Assembly (NCBI RefSeq): GCF_902497775.2
Contig: NZ_OZ024668.1
Location: 581,826 to 645,825, forward strand
Direction: 5' to 3'
DNA: 64,000 nt
Source of the DNA: Pseudomonas fluorescens
GTDB taxonomy: Bacteria; Pseudomonadota; Gammaproteobacteria; Pseudomonadales; Pseudomonadaceae
This document shows positions 1-6,684 of the stretch, in pieces. The notes beneath the pieces were generated by a model. It was given only the letters and a program-made list of their open reading frames with translations. It searched no databases and had not been told where the DNA came from. Every line of letters begins with the position of its first letter. Position 1 is the first letter of the stretch. A program made the position numbers and the translations under genes.

Positions 1-738
1 GACCAGACTGTGCGCAACTACCCGCCGAAGGTCGCCCTGGTCGCCGACTCGACCATCGCCACCCAGGCCTTGCTGGTCGCCCTGGCCGAGCAACCGGCAC
101 CGGTGCGCGGCGCCGATTGGGGCACGGCCCGCGCCGCACGCTTGCGTGCAGTGCTGGAGGCCGACCGCGACCTGCCGATGCGCAGCCAGACGCGCATGCT
201 CAACACCCTTGTCGAAACCCTGCCCGGCGTGGTGCTGGTCGGTGATTCGACCCAACCGGTATACACCGGCAACCTGACCCTGGACATGCAGCAGCCGCGG
301 CGCTGGTTCAATGCCTCGACCGGTTACGGCACCCTCGGTTACGCGCTGCCGGCGGCCATGGGCGCCTGGCTGGGCAGCGCCGAAGCTGCGGCCGACCGCG
401 CGCCGGTGGTGTGCCTGATCGGCGATGGCGGCTTGCAGTTCACCCTGCCGGAGCTGGCCAGTGCCCGCGAGGCGCAGGTGCCTCTGATCGTGCTGCTGTG
501 GAACAACCAGGGTTATGAAGAGATCAAGCGCTATATGGTCAACCGTGCCATCGAACCGGTCGGCGTCGACATCTATACCCCTGATTTTATCGGCGTGGCC
601 AAGGCCCTTGGCTGCAGCGCCGAGTCGGTAAGCGACGTCGCTCAACTGCGCGAAGCCTTGCGTCAGGCCTGCGATCGCAAAGTCCCGAGCCTGATTGAAA
701 TCGACCAGGCCACCTGGATGCAGGCGGTGCCGGCATGA
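1..738 (+). CDS. ThDP-dependent 2-oxo acid decarboxylase, C-terminal part (5' truncated by window edge)
   Basis: The frame is open from base 1, so the true start lies outside the window. About 245 residues are visible, roughly the last 45 percent of an acetolactate synthase/benzoylformate decarboxylase-type enzyme. The thiamine diphosphate motif is present: GDGG followed about 27 residues later by NNQGY. The enzyme would convert a 2-oxo acid to an aldehyde. The next gene starts inside its stop codon (ATGA) and encodes an aldehyde dehydrogenase, so the pair probably performs oxo acid to aldehyde to acid. AruI (5-guanidino-2-oxopentanoate decarboxylase) is a plausible identity, but the substrate cannot be read from this fragment. 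A benzoylformate- or acetolactate-type activity remains possible. Confidence 0.85.
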   Translation, partial: DQTVRNYPPKVALVADSTIATQALLVALAEQPAPVRGADWGTARAARLRAVLEADRDLPMRSQTRMLNTLVETLPGVVLVGDSTQPVYTGNLTLDMQQPRRWFNASTGYGTLGYALPAAMGAWLGSAEAAADRAPVVCLIGDGGLQFTLPELASAREAQVPLIVLLWNNQGYEEIKRYMVNRAIEPVGVDIYTPDFIGVAKALGCSAESVSDVAQLREALRQACDRKVPSLIEIDQATWMQAVPA

Positions 739-2168
739 TCAAGCTGCCAGGTATTTACATCGCAGGCGTCTGGCAGCATGGCCCTCAGGCACTGACGGTG
801 ATCAACCCGAGCAATGAACAGGTGCTGGCCGAAGTTGCCAGTGGTGACGCAGCGGCGGTCGAGCGGGCAACGCTGGCGGCCACTGCGGCATTTGCTCAAT
901 GGTCCTTCTCCAGCGGGCCGGCCCGTGCGGCGATCTTGCGGGCGATTGCCGACGGCGTTGAAGCGCGCCGCGAGCGCCTGGTGCAGTTGCAAGCCAGCAA
1001 CAACGGCAAACCGCTGAGCGAAGTCCACATCGATATCGATGATGTCGTTGCGACCTTCCGTTATTACGCGCAGCTGGCAGACAACCTTGGGCGTGACCGC
1101 CCGGTGGCGCTGCCCAGCGAAGATTTTGTCGCCCGCGTGCGCCGTGAGCCGTGCGGTGTGGTCGGCTTGATCGTGCCGTGGAACTTCCCCATGGTCACTA
1201 CTGCCTGGAAGCTCGCGCCGGCCCTGGCGGCGGGCTGCTGCGTAGTGCTCAAGCCATCGGAAGTCACCCCGCTGGCTGAGCTTGAACTGGTGGCGATCAT
1301 TGCCGAAGCGGGGTTGCCGGACGGGGTGTTCAACCTGGTCTGCGGAACTGGCCTGGCGGTGGGCGCGCCGTTGGCGGGCGATCGGCGTGTCGCCAAGATT
1401 TCCTTCACCGGCAGCAATGCGGTGGGGGTGCAGGTCATGCAGCGGGCAGCAGAAACGGTCAAGGGTGTGAGCCTGGAGCTGGGCGGCAAGTCGCCGTTGC
1501 TGGTGCTCGAAGACGCCGACCTGGAACTGGCGGTAGAGCTGGCCTGCCTGGGTGGTTTTTTCAATGCCGGGCAGATGTGCTCGGCGACCAGTCGGGTGCT
1601 GGTGGCGCAAGCCCTGTACCCGGCATTTATCGATGCGCTGAAGGCCCGCGCCGAAGCGATCCGCGTGGGCGAGCCGTTCAGCGGCGACAGCGAAATGGGG
1701 CCGTTGGTCAATCAGGTCCAGTACCAGCGGGTACAGGCGCACATTGCTGCTGGTGTGCAATCCGGCGCCCGCTTGCTCTGTGGCGGTTCACGGCCGGCAG
1801 AACTGCCTTGCGGTTACTTTGTCAGCCCCACGGTGTTCACCGAGGTGCCGCTGGACAGTGCCTTGTGGCGTGAGGAGATCTTTGGCCCGGTGCTGTGCGT
1901 GCGTTCGTTTGCCACTGAGGCCGAGGCGCTGGCGCTGGCCAACGACACCGAGTTCGGCCTGGTGGCCAGTGTGCTCAGCCGTGATTTGCCGGCTGCCGAG
2001 CGGGTCGCCAATGCCTTGCAGGCCGGGCTGGTGTGGGTCAACGCGCCGCAGGTGATTTTCCCGCAGACGGCCTGGGGTGGGTACAAACAGAGCAGCTTGG
2101 GGCGGGAGCTGGGGCCTTGGGGGTTGAGTGCGTTTCAGGAGATCAAACATGTGGTCAGGGCGGTGTAG
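735..2168 (+). CDS. NAD(P)-dependent aldehyde dehydrogenase
   Basis: A 477-residue class I/II aldehyde dehydrogenase of full length. The active-site set is intact: Asn150 in PWNF, Lys173 in VLKPSE, Glu248 in LELGGKSP and Cys282 in GQMCSA. The FTGSNAVG segment near residue 224 is the nucleotide-binding loop. It oxidises an aldehyde to the carboxylate in the cytoplasm. Its ATG overlaps the stop of the upstream decarboxylase, which implies translational coupling and a two-step route, so its natural substrate is most likely the product of that enzyme. A betaine- or guanidinobutyraldehyde-type dehydrogenase would fit; the specificity is inferred only from context. A REP palindrome follows the stop directly. 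Confidence 0.9.
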   Translation: MIKLPGIYIAGVWQHGPQALTVINPSNEQVLAEVASGDAAAVERATLAATAAFAQWSFSSGPARAAILRAIADGVEARRERLVQLQASNNGKPLSEVHIDIDDVVATFRYYAQLADNLGRDRPVALPSEDFVARVRREPCGVVGLIVPWNFPMVTTAWKLAPALAAGCCVVLKPSEVTPLAELELVAIIAEAGLPDGVFNLVCGTGLAVGAPLAGDRRVAKISFTGSNAVGVQVMQRAAETVKGVSLELGGKSPLLVLEDADLELAVELACLGGFFNAGQMCSATSRVLVAQALYPAFIDALKARAEAIRVGEPFSGDSEMGPLVNQVQYQRVQAHIAAGVQSGARLLCGGSRPAELPCGYFVSPTVFTEVPLDSALWREEIFGPVLCVRSFATEAEALALANDTEFGLVASVLSRDLPAAERVANALQAGLVWVNAPQVIFPQTAWGGYKQSSLGRELGPWGLSAFQEIKHVVRAV

Positions 2169-2173
2169 GCCTC

Positions 2174-2240
2174 ATCGCGGGTCAAGCCCGCTCCCACAGG
2201 TTCGATGCTATGCCCTGTGGGAGCGGGCTTGACCCGCGAT
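2174..2240. repeat. REP doublet (perfect inverted pair)
   Basis: Two 27-base arms at 2174-2200 and 2214-2240 are exact reverse complements with a 13-base spacer. The core GCGGGTCAAGCCCGCTCC is the P. putida-type REP sequence. It lies between the stops of two convergent genes, where it can fold into a long hairpin that could stabilise or terminate both mRNAs. Confidence 0.9.
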
Positions 2241-2246
2241 AGCAAT

Positions 2247-3176
2247 CTAAAGGGCACTGCGCAACCGAGCCAAATCCCTAACCGGCGGCGCCCCATACAA
2301 GCGGCTGTACTCGCGGCTGAACTGCGACGGGCTTTCATAGCCCACCCGGTAACCCGCCACCGCCGCCTCGAGCCCGTCATTGAGCATCAGCCGTCGCGCT
2401 TCCTGCAGGCGCAGCTGCTTCTGGTACTGTAACGGGCTCATGGACGTCACCGCCTTGAAACGGTGATGCAGGGTCGAGGTGCTGAGGTTGACCTCCCGCG
2501 CCAGGTCATCGATGCGCAGGGGTCGGTGAAAGTGCTGGTTGAGCCATTCGATGGCCTGGCACACCCGATGGGTCTGGCTGTTGGCCATGGCAATTTCATA
2601 CAGCCGATAACCCTGCGGCCCACGCAGCAGCCGATAGAGAATCTCGCGCTGGATCAGCGGTGCGAGGATCGGGATGTCCTTTGGCGAGTCGAGCAGGCGG
2701 ATCAGTCGCAGCAGAGCATCGAGCAGCAGCGGGTCGGTACGCTCCACATACAGCCCACGGCCTGACGGCAAAGCCGGTACACCTAGCGGGCCAGCATCGG
2801 CCAGCAGGTTGTTGATCTGCGCCGGGTCGATGTTCAGGCGCACGCCCAGGCTGGGGTTTTCCGGGCTGGCCTCCAGCAGCACGCCGCTGATCGGCAACGC
2901 TACCGACACCACCATGTAATGCAGCGGGTCGTACATGTAGCGCTCGTCACCCAGGCACACCTCCTTGCTGCCATGGGCCAGGATGCACAGCGCAGGCTCG
3001 GCCAGGGCCGGCATCGAGCGCACGCTTTCTTCGTAGCGCACCAGAAACAGGTCTTCAACCGCCGACTCCACGCCAGACTGGCGAGGCGCATGGCGCTGGA
3101 TGAGATCGGCCAGCTCCTGGCGCTGTTGTTCCAGAGCGGGGTCGAGGATCAGGCGGTCGGGATCGGTAGTGGACAT
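2247..3176 (-). CDS. AraC-family transcriptional regulator
   Basis: A 309-residue protein with an N-terminal AraC_N-type sensor region and two C-terminal helix-turn-helix motifs. The last 100 residues show the AraC signature, with a GYESPSQFSREYSRLYG-type second HTH. I chose the ATG at 3176 because AAGGA sits about 8 bases upstream; an ATG 14 codons earlier has no ribosome site. It is divergent from the ABM-domain gene at 3378, and the space between contains a 16-base-arm perfect palindrome that may be an operator. Regulators of this subfamily often control a nearby oxidoreductase or monooxygenase. The inducer is unknown. Confidence 0.88.
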   Translation of the reverse strand: MSTTDPDRLILDPALEQQRQELADLIQRHAPRQSGVESAVEDLFLVRYEESVRSMPALAEPALCILAHGSKEVCLGDERYMYDPLHYMVVSVALPISGVLLEASPENPSLGVRLNIDPAQINNLLADAGPLGVPALPSGRGLYVERTDPLLLDALLRLIRLLDSPKDIPILAPLIQREILYRLLRGPQGYRLYEIAMANSQTHRVCQAIEWLNQHFHRPLRIDDLAREVNLSTSTLHHRFKAVTSMSPLQYQKQLRLQEARRLMLNDGLEAAVAGYRVGYESPSQFSREYSRLYGAPPVRDLARLRSAL

Positions 3177-3247
3177 GGGCGATTCCTTAGAGAACGACTG
3201 CAGGATAGGTTTGTGCAAGCCACGGCGCTAGTCGAAAGCTGCCGCCC

Positions 3248-3286
3248 GCTTGCCTGATCCTGCAAGGCGCGCAGGATCAGGCAAGC
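3248..3286. promoter_or_regulatory. Large perfect palindrome in the AraC/ABM divergent promoter region
   Basis: Arms at 3248-3263 and 3271-3286 (16 bases each, reading GCTTGCCTGATCCTGC) are perfect inverted repeats around a 7-base spacer. A further half-like copy, GCAGGAT then GCAAGC, occurs at 3200-3219 beside the AraC start. No T-run follows on either strand and no gene ends here, so an operator is more likely than a terminator. Confidence 0.55.
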
Positions 3287-3377
3287 GCTCGACAGGAATC
3301 GCCTAACCGCCGTGCGGGCGCGTGGCCTAACCTGTGCAGCCTGGCAATTTCATCTGGCTGCACATGGAGAAACGCTC

Positions 3378-3686
3378 ATGACCTCGGCACAATCGGTCAC
3401 CCACCTTGCTTTTATCCGCGCCAGCAGTGGTCGTTCAGAAGAACTGGGCGAGCGCCTGCGTGATCTGCTGGAACCGTCGCGCCAGGCCCCCGGCTGCCTG
3501 AAATTCAGCCTGCAACGCTCCCAGGCCGACGCCGACCTGTGGCTGCTCAGCGGTTTCTGGCGCGATCAGCAGTCGATGAGTGGCTACTTCGCTTCACCGG
3601 CCCTTGAGCTGTTCGGCGAGCTGGTCCAGGCGCGTGTGGTCGACAGCCTCGACCTGCATACCTTCGGCGAGCCGTGCGCAGGTTAG
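3378..3686 (+). CDS. Antibiotic biosynthesis monooxygenase (ABM)-domain protein
   Basis: A 102-residue single-domain protein of the ABM dimeric alpha/beta-barrel fold. The pattern is an N-terminal strand (HLAFIRA), a helix with EELGERLRDLL, a PGCLKFSL strand and a FASPALELF helix. Such proteins act as small cofactor-free monooxygenases or quinol/aldehyde-handling enzymes; the exact reaction is unknown. The ATG at 3378 is preceded by GGAGAAA at good spacing, so I did not use the longer in-frame extension. It is divergent from the AraC regulator and is the obvious target candidate. Confidence 0.75.
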   Translation: MTSAQSVTHLAFIRASSGRSEELGERLRDLLEPSRQAPGCLKFSLQRSQADADLWLLSGFWRDQQSMSGYFASPALELFGELVQARVVDSLDLHTFGEPCAG

Positions 3687-3724
3687 AATGGCGGCTTTCG
3701 GCAATTGATGTGGATTCGAAACAC

Positions 3725-3955
3725 ATGGCACGTAAAGAGTTTTCGCAGTTCGAAGCAGTATCGGCAGCCGTGCGCGGCGACGACGGCTACCATGCCGCCA
3801 TCGCCGTCAAAGGCCTGGGCGCCTCCGGGGCTCCGCGTTTTCACACGGTCCTGGCAGAGCAGGTCTTCAAGACCGCCCTGGCCGCTGATGAAGCGGCTTG
3901 CCTTGAGCTTGAGCGCCTGCAAGGCGTCGATGACGACGCCGAACTGGTCTGGTAA
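3725..3955 (+). CDS. Conserved-looking small protein of unknown function (76 aa)
   Basis: A short cytoplasmic protein without signal peptide or membrane segment, beginning MARKEF and ending AELVW. It is mixed alpha/beta, with an acidic helix-rich C-terminal half. I do not recognise a family. The coding pattern is typical of the surrounding genome (G/C-ending third positions), and the ORF fits snugly between its neighbours: 38 bases after the ABM-domain gene, and ending one base before the convergent flavin reductase gene. The ATG at 3725 is favoured over an upstream in-frame start that would overlap the previous gene, although the ribosome site is weak. Confidence 0.55.
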   Translation: MARKEFSQFEAVSAAVRGDDGYHAAIAVKGLGASGAPRFHTVLAEQVFKTALAADEAACLELERLQGVDDDAELVW

Positions 3956-3956
3956 C

Positions 3957-4568
3957 TCAGCCGTTGACCTGCGGACGGGCCATCTTGAACAGATTGCCCA
4001 ACTCGAAGTAATCCGCCGGGCCGCCGCCACGCAGGATCGGCTGGCCTGCGGCGGTATCGTAGATGCCGTCCTTGAGCAGATGCTCGGCGATATGCACCGC
4101 CACTACTTCACCCAGCACCAGCCAGCTTGGCACCAGCGCCTGATCAGCACGTTGCAGCTGGATAATCTGGGTCACCTTGCACTCGAATGACACCGGGCTT
4201 TCTTGCACCCGTGGTACTGCAATCACCTTCGACGCTACTGGTGTCAGGCCGCTCAAGGCGAACTCGTCGACCTGTGGCGCAACCGCGGCGCAGCTCTGGT
4301 TCATCGCTTCGGCCAGGGGCAGGGTGGCCAGGTTCCAGGCAAATTCGCCGGTCTGCTCGATGTTGTTCAGGCTGTCTTTGCGCCCGACGCTGGAAAAACC
4401 AATAATCGGCGGAATGTAATTGAAGGCGTTGAAGAAGCTGTAAGGCGCAAGGTTCAGGCGACCTTCGGCGTCCTGGGAGGAGATCCAGCCAATCGGGCGT
4501 GGGCCGACGATGGCATTGAACGGATCGTGGGGCAGGCCGTGGCCTTTTGCGGGTTCGTAGTAATACAT
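3957..4568 (-). CDS. Flavin reductase-like / FMN-binding split-barrel protein
   Basis: About 203 residues of the DIM6/NTAB flavoprotein reductase family. The segment VGPRPIGWISSQDAEGRLNLAPYSFFNA is the typical FMN-binding start of the split barrel (residues about 20-47), followed by a GEFAWNLAT strand and the ECKVTQIIQL region. Family members bind FMN and reduce or carry flavin; the partner is unknown. I start at the ATG for MYYYEP (4568), because the longer form to 4673 adds a low-complexity basic extension absent from the family. The ribosome site is not strong at either start. It converges with the 76-aa gene. Confidence 0.72.
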   Translation of the reverse strand: MYYYEPAKGHGLPHDPFNAIVGPRPIGWISSQDAEGRLNLAPYSFFNAFNYIPPIIGFSSVGRKDSLNNIEQTGEFAWNLATLPLAEAMNQSCAAVAPQVDEFALSGLTPVASKVIAVPRVQESPVSFECKVTQIIQLQRADQALVPSWLVLGEVVAVHIAEHLLKDGIYDTAAGQPILRGGGPADYFELGNLFKMARPQVNG

Positions 4569-4642
4569 CTGCGTTGGCCCGAAGGCCTTCCCTGTGAGTA
4601 AGCCTCTAGTGTGCCAAGGCTTTGCCTTGCTGAAAATGACTA

Positions 4643-4662
4643 AGCCCGGCCGAAGCCGGGCT
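4643..4662 (-). terminator. Rho-independent-like terminator of the AEDGFDRT-repeat gene
   Basis: An 8-base-pair GC-rich stem (AGCCCGGC/GCCGGGCT) with a UUCG tetraloop lies 20 bases after the stop at 4682. On the minus strand it is followed by TTAGTCATTTTC, a weak T-rich tail. Confidence 0.6.
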
Positions 4663-4681
4663 GACTGCGTCACATCAGGGC

Positions 4682-4891
4682 TTAGCTGATGCGGTGGGCC
4701 TGGGTGCGATCGAAACCGTCTTCAGCAAATTTGGCAGCGCCGGTGCGATCGAAACCATCTTCTGCATAAGTGGCCGACTGGCTTTGCACGGCGTTGAAGT
4801 TGTGGCCGTTGGTGCGGTCGAAGCCGTCTTCGGCGAATGCGTTGGCAGCCAGTACCGAGAAGGCCAGGGTCAGGATCAGTTTGCTTTTCAT
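4682..4891 (-). CDS. Small secreted protein with three AEDGFDRT repeats
   Basis: A 69-residue protein with a clear signal peptide (MKSKLILTLAFSVLAANAFA, cleavage after residue 20). The motif AEDGFDRT occurs at residues 20-27, 43-50 and 56-63; the first copy straddles the predicted cleavage site, so the mature protein would begin EDGFDRT. The remainder is short and polar. GGAG lies 9 bases before the ATG. Similar short Pseudomonas proteins with FDR/FDK repeats carry an unhelpful 'phage infection protein' label in databases; I know of no experimental function. The DNA upstream is strikingly AT-rich. A periplasmic or extracellular role is inferred. Confidence 0.8.
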   Translation of the reverse strand: MKSKLILTLAFSVLAANAFAEDGFDRTNGHNFNAVQSQSATYAEDGFDRTGAAKFAEDGFDRTQAHRIS

Positions 4892-5027
4892 GGTCGTTGC
4901 TCCGAGGTGGTGAGGGGTTGTTTGTTGCTATGGGTTTAATGCTACGCCGATTAAATTGATTAAAAAGCGCAAAAAATAGCGTATAAAAATCGAATTAGTA
5001 GATATGTATGTCGACAGTTCTGCCTTT

Positions 5028-5068
5028 ATCGCGGGTCAAGTCGAGGCGTCGCACCGCCGCTCCCGCAT
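5028..5068 (+). repeat. Single REP-like element, long variant
   Basis: It begins ATCGCGGGTCAAGTCGAGG and ends CCGCTCCC, a REP head and tail separated by an insert reading GGCGTCGCACC. The same element occurs inverted at 15654-15694; the two agree over the first 37 of 41 positions. Confidence 0.75.
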
Positions 5069-5124
5069 CTATGGTTGAACAATGAAGGGGCCGAATTAAT
5101 GGCGCGTTAAAGCGCCATAAACAG

Positions 5125-5161
5125 AAAAAGGGGGCGATCCGCTGGCGGACGCCCCCTTTTT
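5125..5161 (-). terminator. Terminator of the kgtP-like gene (bidirectional form)
   Basis: A 12-base stem AAAAAGGGGGCG/CGCCCCCTTTTT with a 13-base loop lies 20 bases past the stop of the permease. The A- and T-runs flank both sides, so it could act in either direction. Confidence 0.85.
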
Positions 5162-5180
5162 CATTGCCTGTGACTAGACG

Positions 5181-6500
5181 TCAGTCAGTGGTAATCCGCG
5201 AATGCGTGCGGGTGTCCTTCATGAACACATACACCAGCAACGAGCAGGCGATACAGGCGGTTACGTACCAGTAGTAGCCGGTTTCCATGCCGATGCTCTT
5301 GAACCACAGCGCCACGTATTCAGCGGTACCGCCGAAGATCGACACGGTCAGTGCATACGGCAGGCCAACGCCCAGGGCGCGGATTTCGGTCGGGAACAGT
5401 TCGGCTTTGACCACCGCGTTGATCGAGGTGTAGCCGCTGACGATGATCAGCGCGGCCATGATCAGGAAGAATGCGCCCCACCAGGTCTGGATGGTGTGCA
5501 GAGTGGTCAGGATCGGTACGGTGCACAGGGTGCCGAGCACGCCGAAGGCGATCAGGATCGGGCGCCGGCCGATCTTGTCGGAGAGGCTGCCGATGATCGG
5601 CTGCAGGCACATGAACAGGAACAGGGTGGCCGCCGAAATGGTCGTCGAGTCGGTGATGCTCATGCCCACCGTGTTCACCAGGTACTTCTGCATGTAGGTG
5701 GTGTAGGTGTAGAAGGCCAGGGTGCCGCCCATGGTCAGGCCGACCACGGTGGCCAGCTCTTTCGGATGGCGCATCAGGGTGCGCATCAGGCTTTCCTTGG
5801 ACTTTTCCTTCTTGGTGAAGGAGGCGGTTTCTTCCATGCCGCGGCGCAGGTACAGGGCGACCACCGCACACAGTGCACCGATCACGAAAGGTACGCGCCA
5901 GCCCCAGGCATACAGCTGCTCGGTGGTCAGGGTCTGCTGCAGGATGATCAGCACCGCCAGGGCGATGAGCTGGCCGGAAATCAGCGTCACGTACTGGAAG
6001 CTGGAGAAGAAGCCACGGCGTTCCTTGGTGGCCATCTCGCTGAGGTAGGTGGCGGAGGTGCCGTACTCGCCACCCACCGACAGGCCTTGCATCAGGCGCG
6101 CGACGACCAGCAGCACCGGTGCGGCGACGCCGATGGTTTCATAGCCCGGAGTCAGGGCGATGACCAGCGAGCCTGCGCACATCAGCAGTACCGAGGCCAT
6201 CAACGCGGCCTTGCGGCCCTTGCGGTCGGCATAGATACCCATCAGCCAGCCGCCAATCGGACGCATCAAAAAGCCCACGGCGAAGATCGCGGCGGTGTTG
6301 AGCAGTTGCGCGGTGGTGTCGCCAGCGGGGAAGAAGGCTTTGGCGAAATACAGGGAAAACGCGGCGTAGACGTACCAGTCGTACCATTCGACCATGTTGC
6401 CGATCGAACCGCTGAAAATCGACTTGAGTCGGCTTCGGGTGGTTTTTTCCGCGGCGGGCGCAACGGCCGCCCCGGCGGGCAGAGTGCTGGAGTTATCCAT
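5181..6500 (-). CDS. kgtP: KgtP-like 2-oxoglutarate:H+ symporter (MFS)
   Basis: A 12-helix major facilitator of about 439 residues. It matches E. coli KgtP closely in remembered landmarks: GNMVEWYDWYVY in helix 1, GFLMRPIGGWL, RLMQGLSVGGEYGTSATY, YTTYMQKYLVNT, and SDKIGRR between helices 8 and 9. It imports 2-oxoglutarate or related C5 dicarboxylates across the inner membrane. The ATG at 6500 has GAAGG about 9 bases upstream; the ATG at 6515 lacks a site. Upstream lie a near-consensus sigma-54 promoter, candidate enhancer repeats and an A-rich Hfq/Crc motif. The adjacent DctB/DctD-like pair is the likely regulator. Confidence 0.92.
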   Translation of the reverse strand: MDNSSTLPAGAAVAPAAEKTTRSRLKSIFSGSIGNMVEWYDWYVYAAFSLYFAKAFFPAGDTTAQLLNTAAIFAVGFLMRPIGGWLMGIYADRKGRKAALMASVLLMCAGSLVIALTPGYETIGVAAPVLLVVARLMQGLSVGGEYGTSATYLSEMATKERRGFFSSFQYVTLISGQLIALAVLIILQQTLTTEQLYAWGWRVPFVIGALCAVVALYLRRGMEETASFTKKEKSKESLMRTLMRHPKELATVVGLTMGGTLAFYTYTTYMQKYLVNTVGMSITDSTTISAATLFLFMCLQPIIGSLSDKIGRRPILIAFGVLGTLCTVPILTTLHTIQTWWGAFFLIMAALIIVSGYTSINAVVKAELFPTEIRALGVGLPYALTVSIFGGTAEYVALWFKSIGMETGYYWYVTACIACSLLVYVFMKDTRTHSRITTD

Positions 6501-6517
6501 CGAAGGGACCTTCATAG

Positions 6518-6525
6518 TTGTTTTT
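6518..6525 (-). promoter_or_regulatory. A-rich Hfq/Crc target motif in kgtP leader
   Basis: On the minus strand the leader reads AAAAACAA, which fits AAnAAnAA. It sits next to the ATG at 6515 and about 20 bases before the chosen start. This is the known catabolite-repression signature in Pseudomonas. Confidence 0.5.
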
Positions 6526-6560
6526 GTGGAGCGCGTCGAAACGCAGCCTGCCAGGGCTAT

Positions 6561-6576
6561 AGCAGAAGCTGTGCCA
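6561..6576 (-). promoter_or_regulatory. Sigma-54 promoter of kgtP
   Basis: The minus strand reads TGGCACAGCTTCTGCT against the consensus TGGCAC-N5-TTGCW. It matches at every specified position but one, with exact GG-to-GC spacing. Transcription would start near 6550, giving a 5' leader of about 50 bases. Confidence 0.82.
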
Positions 6577-6606
6577 GGTGCTGGAGGCCCGGTCTAGAAG
6601 GGTTGT

Positions 6607-6668
6607 CCGCAAGCGATGAGCAGAAATCCGCCTATCCAAATGAGTGTTTAGGCGGAATTCCGCTTGCG
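6607..6668. promoter_or_regulatory. Candidate enhancer (UAS) for the DctD-like activator
   Basis: Nested inverted repeats lie 30-90 bases upstream of the sigma-54 promoter: CGCAAGCG at 6608 with CGCTTGCG at 6661, TCCGCCTA at 6627 with TAGGCGGA at 6649, and the perfect 12-mer palindrome GCGGAATTCCGC at 6652-6663. No gene but the regulator's 3' end is near, and there is no T-run. Confidence 0.55.
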
Positions 6669-6684
6669 CGATCGACTGTGTCGA

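Noticed and set aside
2174..2240. CRISPR-like repeats from REP sequences
   Set aside because: The repeats are inverted pairs at scattered sites, without regular spacers or cas genes.
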